The notes below the pieces were generated by a model. That model was not told where the DNA came from and did not search any database. It saw only the letters and a program-made list of their open reading frames with translations. Below, piece by piece: positions 22,861 through 34,780 of a stretch of 64,000 bases of DNA; within the stretch, counting starts at the first letter, position 1, and every line of letters begins with the position of its first letter. The position numbers were made by a program, and so were the translations under genes. The DNA is from Prunus persica (taxonomy: Eukaryota > Streptophyta > Magnoliopsida > Rosales > Rosaceae): positions 22,362,981-22,426,980 of the forward strand of contig NC_034010.1 of assembly GCF_000346465.2 (NCBI RefSeq). Direction: 5' to 3'.

Positions 22861-25800
22861 TGATTTTTAAGATTTCTTACCGCAGTTTGAGGTAAGGTAA
22901 GTGTCTGTATTTTAATAAAAGAATTTAAAGCAACAAAAGTCTTAGATGAGTCTTCTTCCTCTCTTTTTACTTATTCGACAAATAAGGAGGTCTCATAATG
23001 TGTCTCTCACCCAAGTGGCCCAACCACAAAGCCTTCTCTAAAGGCCTCATGGTAGAATTGAATATGGTATGCTTGCTTTGTTAATGTTTTAAGAAATATT
23101 AATATTAGTTTCAGGAGCTTAATATTAATACACTCGTATTCCCAAAAAAAAAAAAAAAAAAACTCAAGCACTCCCTCTCAAAAAACACTCTAGAGTTGTT
23201 TTTACTTTGAAGGGAGAGGAAGCCACTATTCTTCCTCACATCTCCCCTCCTCTCTTCCTCCCCTCTCCCTTCGTTCGCTCTTCCCCCATTTTCAAAGACA
23301 TAAGGTTTCCTCTATTTTTCTTCATTTTCTTATGATTTTCCTTCACTCATCACAAGCGGATGTGTTTTGGCGTCAGATATCCATATGCGTTTTTGTGTTG
23401 GATCTCTATCACCATCATTTTTGTGATTTCTTCATATTTAGAATAAGTCGCAGAGACTCTTTGAGTTTTCTATGTTGTTTTCACATCTCCTTTTGTGAGA
23501 GTTTTTTACCTCTCCTTTGTGAGAGTTTTTTACCTCTTTTTTGTGAGAGCTTTCTACCTCTCATTTGTCACAAAGACTCTTTGGCTTTTTTGGCTTATTT
23601 ATAATTGCAATTCCATAATTTCTCAACAACAACAAAAATTAATATTTATGTTACTTCTAATTAGGGATGGGCACAATTTTTGGTCAACTCGAGCGAACTA
23701 TTCAATCCGATTATAGTGGGTCGAGTTAGCTTAAAAATGAGCGGGTTTTGAGTTTAAAAAATCATAAATCGATATGTACAGGTTGGAACCAAAACTTAAA
23801 AATATGCTTAATTTTGAATTAACCTGACCAAACCGTTCAACTCGATCACAAAAAGTTAACTCAACTAAAACTACGCAACCCAATCCATATCCCCCCTACT
23901 TTTAATGACATTCCACTGTTTCTTTTTAAATAGGAACAGATGTTTTATTGTTCAGTTAGCCTCAAAATGTCTTTATCAGCAGCACAATATAACCCATCAC
24001 TGGGTACACAACGATTTATGAAATTATAGCGAATAGATTAATGAATTAAACTTCTATTTATTGGTTGTACGTAGTTTATCTATGTAAATCTTGTCTCTGG
24101 AGAGTATATAAATGTAAATGATTTTTGGTGACTAAATTAATTTAATGATCTTACAAATAGTATCAACTAAATTCTTGTTATTTGATTATATATTGAATTT
24201 CATTTGAGCTACATAAAACAATTCTTGTTATTTGACTAAACTTTAGACCCAATTGCTGACGAGGTTCTAGTTAAATTAAGTTTGGTCAGCGGTGGGTCTT
24301 GGATTTGATGAGCCATTTTAGCACTTGGTCAGCCATGGGTCAGCCGACATATATACAACATTATTTTTATTTTTATGATTTAATTTATTGTTTGAATATG
24401 TAACTCTCTTTTTTTTTTTTTTTAAGTCAACAGCAATAGCGTTTTATTGATATATAGGTTGAAACAAGTATAAAAATCGGGCTCTAATTTAGGAAATTAG
24501 GCGAGTTACTTTATATTTAATGGGCATTTAATTGTCGGTCTATCTAAACAACCTTACCTTCTCAATCACAAATAAAAGGAAGAACCTTGCCTCCGTTAAA
24601 GCGCTCACCATCTCCCTAAGATTATGCCCATAAAAACCATATGTCCCAACCCTAAAATAATACTAAATATTGTTTAGAGAACGAGTAATAATGGAAAGTG
24701 GGGATCTTCCCAAACTAGGGAAAAAGAAGGAAAAAAAAAAAGAAGGGCATGTGCTATACACGTGGACGGCAGTGATGGAGACGGGATGATGATGCAATCA
24801 TGCAGTCGGGAATGATGATGCAATCATGCAGTCGGTCAAGCAATTGGTGGAACTTCTAGATGTAATTTGACTTGACAGTTGTAACAATACTTTTTCTCCT
24901 TTTCTAGTTTTTTCTCTCTCTCCTCTTTTCTCCCCAGATTTGTTTGAATTTTGAGTCCTTTTGCTCAGATCTATATAGATCTTATCTTTTTTTTTTTTTT
25001 TTTGTTTGTGTGTTTTCTATTGTAGGTCCTTGGTAACTTTTATTGTTCTTGGATATGTCTTGCTATCATCAGGGACAGACCCAAGAATATTATCTCATAG
25101 GGTCGTAGTATAAAAGTTCAAATTTTTTTAAAAGATTAAAATAACATTGGAGTTCTGAAGTCGGGTTTTGGAATGGGGGTTTTGGAGTTCTAAAGTCGGA
25201 AGGGATGTGATAAATCTTTTTTTTTAATTTATAATTTTAATAAGACCTGGACCAAAACAGCCTCGTTTTGGCCAGCGTGTTTATAAAAATAAAACAATTT
25301 AAACGCTGGGCCGTTTTGGCCAGCATGTTTTTAAATAAATAAAAACAGAAGCGTTGTGCAGTTTCTTCTTCCTTAGATTTGCAACATTCTCCTTCGGCCA
25401 TTCATGAGGTCACATAGCCATTAAAGGGGACCTTTTAGCTTGCTTTCATGGAGTCCATAGGGTCGTTTGATCCTGGCTATTACTGGAATGGCTGCAGTGT
25501 TGTGTTGTTGACCCAACTTTTTTCTTTGATTTTCTTTGTGTTTTTGAAGCAAGTACTGCAATCCACCATAGACGCCATGATTTTGTTGTAGCTTTTGGTC
25601 CACTCACTTGGATTTTGCTGGAAAGGATGTGGTGCAGTGTCCTTGTTTCTGTGTTTATTTTAGTCTAATAATTCTCAAAGGAGTTTGCTGATATTTGTAT
25701 TTTGTGTTTGACTTTTCGATGCAGATTTATCGTTACTGCAGTTGCGCGACGAATCTATATTGTAAGTCTGAGTACAGATGCTTTTGTCTGTCGAATTGGA

Positions 25801-26467
25801 AGTTTTAAATTTTTCTAACATGCGAATCTATATAGTGGAATATGAGGTAAATATCTTTTATTTTTCTTTTACTTTGAGTTTGAGTGTATCTTCTTCTTTC
25901 CATTTGGTAAGTATCATTAGTTACCAAAAAACGAAACTAAATTTGTAAAAGAAAAAACGAAAGAAAAGGAGCCCTAATTTGAACACAACATACATACAAT
26001 GGACTTGTTTTTTTATTTAGACAATCTGTTTTTCCGCATTTGGAACAAGTGAAAATAATTGTGTCCAAATTTCAGACAGAAAATGAACTTGAGGTTGGAA
26101 TTTAATGATTTGAAAGTGGTTGAGCAAAATCAGTAATAAAGTAAACAAAGTAAAAAGTGCAAAAATGCAATACTGCAACTTTGAAGACATAAATGAAGGC
26201 CTCTACTCTACCCCAAAAACAGAGGCCTTATATTATGTTCTGGAATGTCAAAATTTTAATCAGTGTCGCTGTCGACGCCTTATATCATAAAATTATAAAA
26301 GAAAAAGAGAAAAAGGGCAAAAAATGAAGTAAACAAGCCGAAGAAAAGACAATCGTAACTATTGACTTTTCCGACCACCGTTGCTTAAGCCCAGCTAGGC
26401 ATGGAGGAGGCTTGGAGCCGTAGCTAGGCTATGGAGCCAGGTACCACACCCCAACTGCAGTGTTGCC
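22861..26467. other. Intergenic between B1 and A2
   Basis: No gene called. The stretch 23165-24340 shares blocks with 40730-41130 (aacactctagagttgttttt; ttgctgacgaggttctagt), and 24690-24880 with 41220-41370 (atggaaagtggggctcttcc type), so this is cassette flank. A 26 bp direct duplication, gatgatgatgcaatcatgca, lies near 24787 and 24812. Poly(T) and poly(A) runs occur at 23143 and 24412. Confidence 0.5.
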
Positions 26468-26474
26468 TATAAAA
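26468..26474 (+). promoter_or_regulatory. TATA box of A2
   Basis: The string tataaaa in gcctataaaagaag is 117 bp upstream of the A2 ATG, at a normal plant promoter distance. Confidence 0.55.
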
Positions 26475-26584
26475 GAAGAGCAACTGAAAAATCAACTTCA
26501 ATTTCAACTCCAATTCTCTCTCTCACTTCACCATCTTAAGCTTTACTCTCCACTTTTCTCAACCCAAAAAAAAAACCCTTAAAA

Positions 26585-27328
26585 ATGAGCCCCAACTCTC
26601 GTGCCAATTTTGTCCATTTCCATCTTGAAGAAATCCGTTTGTTTGCGATCCAAGCCGTACAGAACATAGGCGGTCTCAGGCCACCGAGACTCTACTCGGC
26701 AACTGTCAACGGAACCTGGACAAGTAGTAATTTGTGCCCAGAAAGAGTCTTCCTGACTCGCATCCCTCTCCTCACTGGGCGCACTCCTGAAGACGCCGCC
26801 GCTGCAATTATCCAATTCCGCCTGAATTTGGCCTTAAACAGCAGCACCAGCCACCACCAATTCTGTTTTCTCGAAAACGGAGCCGCTGCCGGCGACGGTG
26901 GAGCACCCAATTACATCCCGGATCTCAATGTCTCGCCTCCTGATGAGACGGCGCCTGCGAAGGAGTTCGTCGGAGTAATCAAGAGCCAGAACATCTCCCG
27001 GCTGACTGATTATGTGGTTCGGTACCTGCGCGAGTACGGGAGTGAGGAGGAGGTGGAGGAGTACCGGAAGATTCTGAGTACCAAAAGTGAAGCCGAAATC
27101 GGAAACCTGGATTCGATTCGGATCTGGAATATTCTCACCCTGGAAGCCGAAATTCAGAACGCGCTCATAGCGAAAGGCCTCGTGGAGACCCCAATGCGCT
27201 TCGACGACCTTGAGTTCCCGCCGCCGCAGGAGCTGTTTCCAATTCCTGAAAAAGGCAGGAAGGGCGCCAAGAAGGCCCGGTACTGTGGAGTTTTTGGTAT
27301 GGATGAGGCCAAATCACCAAATTCCTGA
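26585..27328 (+). CDS. A2: A-type protein, intronless and shortened
   Basis: Single exon, 247 residues against 371-387 in A3 and A4. It begins directly with the NFVHFHLEEIRL segment and lacks the long serine/threonine linker. It keeps LYSATV to CPERVFL (37-57), FCFL, IPDLNVSP (EAR-type DLNxxP, 113-118), the module (about 126-200) with LDSIRIWNILTL, and FPPPQELFPIPEKG. The sequence then jumps directly to GAKKARYCGVFGMDEA, which aligns with the last part of exon 2 in A1. The intron and most of exon 2, including the KRKAV cluster, were therefore lost in one internal deletion while the frame was kept. A short basic cluster (RKGAKKAR) remains. Function unknown. Confidence 0.75.
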   Translation: MSPNSRANFVHFHLEEIRLFAIQAVQNIGGLRPPRLYSATVNGTWTSSNLCPERVFLTRIPLLTGRTPEDAAAAIIQFRLNLALNSSTSHHQFCFLENGAAAGDGGAPNYIPDLNVSPPDETAPAKEFVGVIKSQNISRLTDYVVRYLREYGSEEEVEEYRKILSTKSEAEIGNLDSIRIWNILTLEAEIQNALIAKGLVETPMRFDDLEFPPPQELFPIPEKGRKGAKKARYCGVFGMDEAKSPNS

Positions 27329-29930
27329 AGCAGGGGACTCTGTTCGCCAATACCGAGATCGCCCTTTTTGTACTTTTATGTTTTATTTATTTTAAACTAG
27401 AATGTTTTTGTGTGAATAACTTGCTCTGCTTTTGCTGCCAGTTTGGAATTCCATGTGGAATTTCTGTATTTATGATTTTAGGAATTTCATAAATTTGTTG
27501 CTGGCCTGAATCTGAATGGATGCAGGAGAAAATCTTAGGTGAGATGGATGATTATGTATACAATCGTTCTCCTGATTATAACTTGTTTGGTTGTTAGAGT
27601 TGCTTTGGGTTGATTTGGATGAAGTTTTAACCCAATCCCTTGCTTGGCTGGCAGTTACCATCACTGTTAGATTAGAGCTGGTGGTAGTAAAAAGAGTGAG
27701 AAACGGTTGCGTCCAATATGAATGGGAAACTTTCCTATTATTATTTTTATTGGTGCAAACAAACTTTAAGCCTCCTTAATTATAAATTTATAATATAATA
27801 GTAAAACACGGATAGAACGCGTTCAACCTTAACTCAAACGTACACAAATAGAACTATTTTGATTACTCAACAAAAACAATACAATTCAACGTTTGACTAA
27901 TACCGACTAACCTCTTAAAATTGGTTAAATTACAAAAAAGACTAAAATACCCTTGGAATCCTATCAAACACATGTCCAAAAATATCTATCAATGTCGTCT
28001 TATACGCAATCTGCATTGAGTTATGCTTAGTCTCTCTCCTCATCTCAATATCTCCTAAATTAACCAACCATGGGGCTTAATTCTTTAAGATTCAAGCCCC
28101 AACAAATTAATTTCTTCAGCAGACAATTTTAGGTATATATTCGGTACAAGGTAATAAGACTAAAAAAAATCACACCTAAAATTGGGTCACGTTATAATTA
28201 TTCAAATTGAATATATGTAGTAATAAGATTAGGGAAGTCCTATTCAGCCACTTCATAAGCACTGTTCATGAATATTATGGAGAAATCCTTTCCGAACGAG
28301 AAACTAAAGTCAAATCCGCCTTGTGATTTTCTATTTATAAATGCAATCCAGCTTGTGAATTAGGGATATGATCATCTATGATAATTTTATATAATATAGT
28401 TTAATTAGTAATACTAATTCTGGTATTTCAAAACGATGTAAACAACAAAATGGACTAAGGAAATCTGTAGTTGGATTGGATTGCAGAAATCCATTCCGAG
28501 TGCGAACTAATTATCAGCAGTGGTCGCCTGCGTTTGACAAATGGCCAAAAAGGGATTTGGGGACGACACGTGTAGAGATTTGATGCAAAGAAGACCCTCC
28601 CTCGCACATGCCAACAAATCCAACCCTTTACCAGTTGTCGAAGACTTTTCGGTAGCTTTTTCTTCCTTTTCTTTTGAAGGGGTTTCAACACTCACAAATT
28701 ACAGTGGCAGTGATAACTGAAGTACTAGAAGAAGATTCTTTGCCTTTATCAACACCGCCATGCATTTTTGGTTGCTATAGTTTATTGACAACTAATCAAT
28801 CGGCATTATATTGCTTATAAAATGAAATGAAAACTTTCCTTCGTGAAGAAAAGGACACTCATCACATCATTAAATTTTAGCAAAACTAACCTTAGCTTTC
28901 TTTATGCATTCATATCATACATGAAAAATTATTTTATATAAAAATATTGACTAAGTATGAAATTCATATCATACACGAAAGCTTAAAGAAGACGACAACA
29001 TTTGTAGAGAATCTAGAGATTGCATATGGTGGTTGGTAGTATGCTTGCTTGCTTTGCTTGTTTGTTTGTTTCTTCAGTTTTTCTTGCCTAGAATAATAAT
29101 AATAGCAGAAATTCTTGTTTATGAAGAGTACAAATATTAACTACTCTCAGCATAATTAATTATAGAAATAGAAAGCCCAATTGTTAATGGAGGAGGGAGT
29201 GGCCGAAGTGGGAATCATACGCTTTCTCTACCATTCATATATCAACTATTAACTTTTTCTTTTTCTGTTTATCTTTTTCCTAGTTCGTTGGTTTCAACTT
29301 TCAACTTCGTTTTGGTCGTTTTCGTTCGGCTCTCTCTCAGAGTCTCATCTCATTGGTTCAGGTACGGATTCCATAGGGATCCATCCATGGCCTTATGCTG
29401 AACCAGATCAACAGCCAACCCGCGACATAGCACTCTTTGGATTCGTTGGTTCGCTGACAATCATGTCTTAGTCGATCATCCTTTTTCATGTACTTGGATT
29501 TCATTGGATATATTATTACAAGTTCCATCCATTCTTTTGCCTGTACAGCTCATACCATTTAAATTGTTTTAAAAAAAATTGTTGAATTTTATTAATCGGT
29601 AGGTCCATGATGTGAATTGGGGATGATCATATCTGTTCATGTACAAAAATGATCAAGTATTTGTGAAAACGATTGATTGCAGGTGGGTGGGTGACTTTCA
29701 TGTTTCCGCTTCGGGTTCGGCGTGTTCTAAAACTGATCGAACAAAATTGCCACGTCAAATGCTACTTGAGGTTTTGAGAGAGGGTGGGCGGAACATAATT
29801 TGTTTGTGCAGGCAACCAAGTTGAGGAAACTTGTACAAGTGCTGCAGTCGTAACACACACTAATAAAACTTAGGTTTTGGAATTGTTATTTATTTTACAT
29901 CAACTAATTGCTGATGATTAGAGGGTTCCA
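27329..29930. other. Intergenic between A2 and A3
   Basis: No gene called. The part 27690-28400 matches parts of 4960-5340 in the M region. A block near 28685 (tttcaacactcacaaattac) belongs to the set also seen near 17945 and 41655. The part 29755-29812 (gtcaaatgctacttgaggtt; cggaacataatttgtttgt) matches 43677-43797 upstream of A4. These are cassette flanks. Confidence 0.5.
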
Positions 29931-29934
29931 AAAC

Positions 29935-29962
29935 CAATTTCTCCAGTCCTCACGTGGTTACT
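29935..29962 (+). promoter_or_regulatory. Displaced G-box of A3
   Basis: The sequence around cctcacgtggtt (G-box cacgtg at 29951-29956) matches the A4 upstream region at 44129-44153, where it lies only 180 bp before the start codon. Here it is 2.0 kb from the A3 start because a mobile element lies between them. Confidence 0.55.
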
Positions 29963-29997
29963 TCTCAGGCAGCTATTTCTTGGTAACTATCATTTCA

Positions 29998-31786
29998 AAG
30001 TGTAGGGCAAGTCTAGGGCAAGTCTAAGGCAAATACTATTCATTGTACTTTATTTCCTATTTTTTTTATACTTTAAACCATTAATTTTGATAATTTTTTG
30101 TAATTAAATTTTCAGATAATATTTTTGGTTGTCATGTGTCCATTCAAAAAAGATTTTCGGATGAGAATCTCGATTGCCACGTGTCTTATTCCAGATAAAA
30201 TTTTCGGATATTCATTAAAAAAAATTATAATCTCATATTTCAGATAACATTTTCACCCTCTAAAATTGTGTTACGTGTCCCATGTCAGATAAGATTTTCA
30301 GATATTTAAACAAAATTATAATCTCATATTTTCACCCTCTTTTTCTTGTGCATGCTGCTGTTGAATTGCAAATGTTTCCTCTCGTGCCTTGTCCACTTCA
30401 TCTCTTTTCAAGTCTCTCTCAATTCTTAGTGAGGTGTTCTTAGCTATTTGCTCCAATAATTGTACACATTCATTGTTCGAAGTGCCCCCTCTCTTGGCCT
30501 TTGCCGCCTTTCTCCCAATCGGTCTCGGCGGACGTGGGAGTGGTGACTCCGTTTCTATTGGGGAGTCCAATGGCGAATCGGTTGATAGTGAATCGTGGAG
30601 CGGCATCTCATTCAACACAACCGGCGGACCGGTGGGAATAATTTTGAATCTCGAACAATCCTTCACAACTTCCCAATATTGGAAATGCACGAAACTTTTT
30701 TTGCCTTGCCTCATGGCACCGAACCACATTTGTGCTTGTATAATCTATTAAAAATAAATAATTGGAAGTGCAAGAAAATATAAACTATTTTGAAATGCAA
30801 GAATAAAATTGATTATGCAAGAAAATAAAGACAAATTGGAAATGCAAAAAGAAAAAAAAAATTATGCAAAAAAAAGAAATAGAATATGCCAAAAAAAAAA
30901 AGTTACATTAAATTGATGAAAATGACAATTATAAATATTATACCTCATCGGATAGATTTTGACCGCTTCGAATGTTCTCCCTTGCTTTTGTCAATGCATT
31001 TCTCCATTTGCCTAACTCTTTATTTAGAAGTTTTCATCTACTAGACAACGCCATTTCGGTCCGAATGGAACCCGATCTTTGACAAAATTCTCCATGAATT
31101 TTGCTCCACATATGATGGAACTTCATCTCATTGCCCGTGACAGGGTCATGACTAACGTTTACCCAAGACTGACACAACGCAATATCTTCCTGAGTTGACC
31201 ACAAGCCTCCGGTTTAGACAGAAGATGCCATTTGTTTTTTGTTTTTTTTAATACAAATGGAAAGTAGTAGAAAAATGTGAGTGGAGAGTAAAAAATATTG
31301 GAATGAGAAGAGTTTGTATGGAGAATTGGTGAGGAAAGTGAAAATGTGAGTGGAGAGTAAAAAATATTGGGGATGGATAAGAATTGTATGAAGATTTTGT
31401 ATGGAAAGTAAATAAAATGGTTACGTATTTATAGGGAAAAAATGCATAATTTTTTGGTATTTTTAAAAAAAAATTTTCAGAATTTTTTCGAATTTTTTTA
31501 CAATTTTTTAAGCCAAAAACGGAGGACCGTCAGATTTCTGGAAAAAAACCATCGGAGCGTCTCTATCGCGACATGTGGCACTTGCCCGTTGGATACTGTC
31601 AGGGCTGACGTCATCGCTAACAAACAGCTGTCCGAACTGATTCTCCCGCACTGGAGCGCTCTGGAGCGCAGTTGCGCTCGCCTACGAGGCCTTTCTCCCG
31701 GGTTGGGTCTTCCAATGACGTGGCTCTTAGGTATTATGACAGATGTTCCACTAGAAACATTTTTATGGTGGGACTCACCTTCCGGT
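29998..31786 (-). mobile_element. PIF/Harbinger-like element remnant in the A3 promoter
   Basis: Comparison of the A3 and A4 upstream regions shows about 1.8 kb of extra DNA in A3 between the G-box and the TATA region (similarity resumes at gcgaccca, about 31787). It contains a broken ORF1 on the minus strand. The left part (30001-30310) has repeated short motifs such as agggcaagtcta and cagataagattttcagat. Exact termini and target duplication were not resolved, and no DDE transposase is present. Confidence 0.6.
30316..31231 (-). pseudogene. Broken PIF/Harbinger ORF1 (SANT plus NAM-associated C-terminal)
   Basis: Two exons on the minus strand. Exon 1 (30944-31231) encodes GLWSTQEDIALCQSWVNVS, the classic Myb/SANT-like start of Harbinger ORF1-type proteins, and further on KWRNAL and NLSDE at the donor. 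Exon 2 (about 30316-30740) encodes FVHFQYWEVVKDCSRFK and RPIGRKAAKAKRG, typical of the NAM-associated C-terminal family. Exon 1 has two in-frame stops: one shortly after its ATG and one, TGA, at a position where the family has tryptophan. It is therefore dead as read. The plus-strand frame across exon 2 is a shadow. Confidence 0.75.
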
Positions 31787-31836
31787 GCGACCCATCTTCC
31801 TTTATATGAAGGAAACAAACAAGTTCCATCTTCTTT

Positions 31837-31844
31837 TATATAAA
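31837..31844 (+). promoter_or_regulatory. TATA box of A3
   Basis: The string tatataaa lies 134 bp before the A3 ATG. A second TATA-like tttatatgaagg at 31801 is the positional match of the A4 TATA box. The two lie in a local duplication carrying gttccactagaaacattt at 31746 and 31856. Confidence 0.5.
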
Positions 31845-31889
31845 GCAAACAAGTTAGTTCCACTAGAAACATTTCGCCCGAACCACATC

Positions 31890-31893
31890 TCTC

Positions 31894-31942
<49 letters not shown>
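31890..31942 (+). repeat. CT microsatellite in the A3 leader
   Basis: About 25 CT units between the TATA box and the A3 start codon. A4, the closest paralogue, has only a short ccctctct here, so the tract has expanded in A3 or contracted in A4. Confidence 0.85.
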
Positions 31943-31945
<3 letters not shown>

Positions 31946-31977
31946 ATCTGATTCAGAGCTAGCTAGCTATAGCAGCA

Positions 31978-33165
31978 ATGGCCATGGCTTCTCTTCTCAG
32001 CCCTTCTTCTTCCAATTTACTTCTCCACCACCTAAGAGAAGTCCATCTGCCAACGATCCGACCTGCAGAGGTCGAAGAAAGCAGTAACATTGGAGAGGCT
32101 AGACACAGACCAGCCTCAGCTGCTATCGTGGCGCCAAACGCTGCTTTCAGCTTCAGGGGCCCACAAACGACGGTGTACGCTGCGGCCTACTGCATCGGCG
32201 GAGGTACTAGTTTGTGCCCGGATGAGGTCCTTCTGACTGCTCTCCCGGTCAATGGACCCACCCGACAAGACGCTATGGCTGCAATCATGGCGTTCCGGTT
32301 GAAGATGACCTTACGCCATAGCAGCAGCCGCCGGCAATTGGTGGATTTCTGTTTTCTGGTGCCGGCTGAGGGTGGTGACCAGAATTTTGTGGACCCTGCA
32401 CCAAACAGGGGACCCAATTATATCCCGGATCTCAATGTCTCGCCGCCGGATGCGACGGCGCCGGCGATGGAGTTCGTCGGAGAAATAAAGAGCCAGAACA
32501 TCTCCCGGTTCATTGATTACGTGGTGGGGTACCTGGGCGAGTACGGGAGTGATGATTCGGTGGCGGAGTACAGGAAGATTCTGAGCAGCAAAAGTGAAGA
32601 CGAAATCGGAAACCTTGATTCGATTCGTGTCTGGAATATTCTCACCCTGAGAACCGAAATTCAGAAGGCGCTCGTTGCGAAAGGCCTTGTTGAAGCCCCA
32701 ATCGGCTCCGATGATGTTCAATTCCCGGCGCAGCAGCAGCTGCTTCCCATTCCACAACAAGGCTGGACGGCCGCCCTTAACCATGCTCATATTCATTGTC
32801 ATGTCACTGCTGCTGCCGCCGGCACCGGTGCCAATTTTAACGGCAACGACAAAACTATGGTACTATTCAGTAATTAGTATATGGGTAGCTTCAACTTGAT
32901 TGCATTGAATATCTGTTTTCTTTGTTTTCAGTCGGATGGTCGCAATTATGGTGTTGGTTATGAGAAGCAGAGCAACGTGGCAAAGCGGAAGGCGGTGGCT
33001 GTTGGTGGTGTGGACGAGGACGACCCATGTTGTCCCTATGATCAGCCGATGAAGAAGCCCAGCCACGGCGTCGGCGGGGTTCTTTGGATCGATGAGGCTA
33101 AAGCCCTGGCTCGGGACAAGGCGCCTATTGATGAAGCAGAGGAGGAGGGCGTGTCCACTGACTGA
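31978..33165 (+). CDS. A3: A-type PDLN/IWN-module protein
   Basis: Exons 31978-32859 and 32932-33165, phase 0 at actatg|gtacta and ttttcag|tcg; 371 residues. The start follows the tagctatagcagca leader shared with A4. Layout: NLLLHHLREVHLPTIR (13-28), a variable linker, VYAAAYC to LTALPVNGPTRQDAM (66-100), FCFLVPAEGGDQNFVDP, YIPDLNVSP (EAR-type DLNxxP 151-156), the module (165-237) with EYRKILSSKS and LDSIRVWNILTL, then LLPIPQQGW. Exon 2 carries AKRKAVAV and MKKPSH, possible nuclear signals, and an acidic end (DEAEEEG). Close paralogue of A4. Its upstream region is split by a Harbinger remnant, so expression may differ from A4. Function unknown. Confidence 0.8.
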
Positions 33166-33971
33166 ATCAATCCTCCGAAAAGTCCCTTTTGATTGTTTTG
33201 TTTATTTATTTATTTGTTTTTTTTTATACTGGAAGGCTTGTGTGTGAAACTTGTGTGTTGTTTTGTTCCTTTTGCTTTTGCTGGGTTGGTTTGTGTAGAA
33301 GAGAGTGAGGGTTTGTTTCCACTTTATTGAATAAAGTAATTTGTAATTGCGCTTAGATATTGCGTGTGGCCACTTAATTGCGCTTTAGATACATTAAAGC
33401 TGTCGTGTGTTGGGAAGAATAAGACGGTTGTGTCCATTTTGGCGGGCATTTTGGCTGTTGCGCGCGTTTGATAAATCATCCATCGAAGTTGGATGTTTGG
33501 ATGCAGACAAGGCTTGGCGGTCGCAAGCTCGAGTGACCAATTGCAATTTCCAATTAAATATTTAACATTAAAGAATTGAATATTAATAAATTTAGGCACA
33601 CGTTCAATAAAAAATATTTATTCTTCTTGTGAAATTCTATTTATACTTGGGAAGTGTCCCCTTTTCCATTTTGAAAGCACTCGCATAAAACTGCCACAGA
33701 AGAGTACAAATGTATAATCATTCTTCCTTTTTCTTTCTCTCTCTTTACAATAAAAAATTCTGTTTGATATTTTCCTAATTTGTTTGGGGCAGTTTCTGAC
33801 CATTCAAATTGTAGAATTTTTGATCCGATGCCCAACATCTATGTCTCTGTGTATTGGTTGTACCGGATAAAAGGACATGATTTTCTAAAAGTTATGACAT
33901 GAAAGTGCTTCAACTAAAATCCTGACCTGGAATTCCTTTTTTGTTTTCTTTCTATATCATGCCGTTTTACT

Positions 33972-34008
<37 letters not shown>

Positions 34009-34117
34009 GAGGGAGGGAGAGCAGAGGTGGGCCCAGATTTCTTTTCTCTTTGATCAGGACAGAGACCAAGGTTGAACCTTCAAAAGCTCTAAATTTTTTA
34101 GAAAATATTATAATAAT
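33166..34117. other. Intergenic between A3 and B2
   Basis: The part 33415-33540 (gataaatcatccatcgaag; ggatgcagacaaggcttgg) matches the A4-B3 spacer near 46465-46545, but the following G-box block of the B1 and B3 upstream regions is missing here. (AT)n at 33976-34003. Minus frames near 33620-33838 have no recognisable feature. Confidence 0.5.
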
Positions 34118-34780
34118 ATGACGCTTTCTACAAATACATCTCCTCCAATCCCACCACCACCGCCTTCCTTCTCCAAAATCCCAAACTCCAAACCCAACAA
34201 AAATTCAACAATGATGTCGACCTCTCCGAATCCAGACGCCTCTGTTTTTGCAAGCATAATGGAACTTCACTTCAAAGAACTCGATCTGATCCTGGAACAG
34301 CTTCTCCTCAACAAAGAACAAATGCTTCCCATACTTCAAAAGTGCTTCTCACTCACTTTCCTGAAAGAGGGTCTTGCAGAACAAATTGCTGTCCATAAAC
34401 GCGATTCAGCCGATCGGATTAACCCCGGTCCGCTGGACTCTGCTCTTCTCAAGGACTGCGTGGCGCAGGTTCTGGTGCCCAGCAACAAACGCTTCATCAA
34501 ATTTGTGCATTGCTACCTGCTTGAAGCTGGCAAGGAGAAACAAGCTGAAGAGTACCTGCAAAAGGTGAGCCCTGCATCTCGGGTCCAACACTTGGACTCC
34601 ATCAATATTTGGAATTACCTTACTCTGCCATGCCAGGTGTTCAATAAGGTAATGGAAGATATGGGGTTAGGCGAAAATCCTTCCAATTTCTTCATGCCTC
34701 CAGCAGCACCTGAGGTTTTTCCCACTCCGGCACCGGGCTGGAGGCCTGGCCAGGCTATGGCCGACGGTAACGTTCCGTGA
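34118..34780 (+). CDS. B2: B-type protein with premature stop
   Basis: Open from the ATG at 34118 to a TGA at 34778-34780; 220 residues. The start matching B1 and B3 is the ATGATG at 34211, so the first 31 codons (proline-rich, PPIPPPPPSF) are either an extension or untranslated. It keeps the helical N-terminal part, the module with VQHLDSINIWNYLTL, and FPTPAPGWRPGQ. After ADGNVP the serine codon TCA of B1 reads TGA, eight codons before the conserved donor (agcttg|gtaaat). The intron and exon 2 downstream are intact but not translated. B2 either ends here or is becoming a pseudogene. Confidence 0.6.
   Translation: MTLSTNTSPPIPPPPPSFSKIPNSKPNKNSTMMSTSPNPDASVFASIMELHFKELDLILEQLLLNKEQMLPILQKCFSLTFLKEGLAEQIAVHKRDSADRINPGPLDSALLKDCVAQVLVPSNKRFIKFVHCYLLEAGKEKQAEEYLQKVSPASRVQHLDSINIWNYLTLPCQVFNKVMEDMGLGENPSNFFMPPAAPEVFPTPAPGWRPGQAMADGNVP

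Noticed and set aside
31498..31947. 149-residue minus frame with an RERERE run
   Set aside because: The arginine-glutamate run is the reverse reading of the CT microsatellite in the A3 leader; the rest spans the mobile-element remnant.
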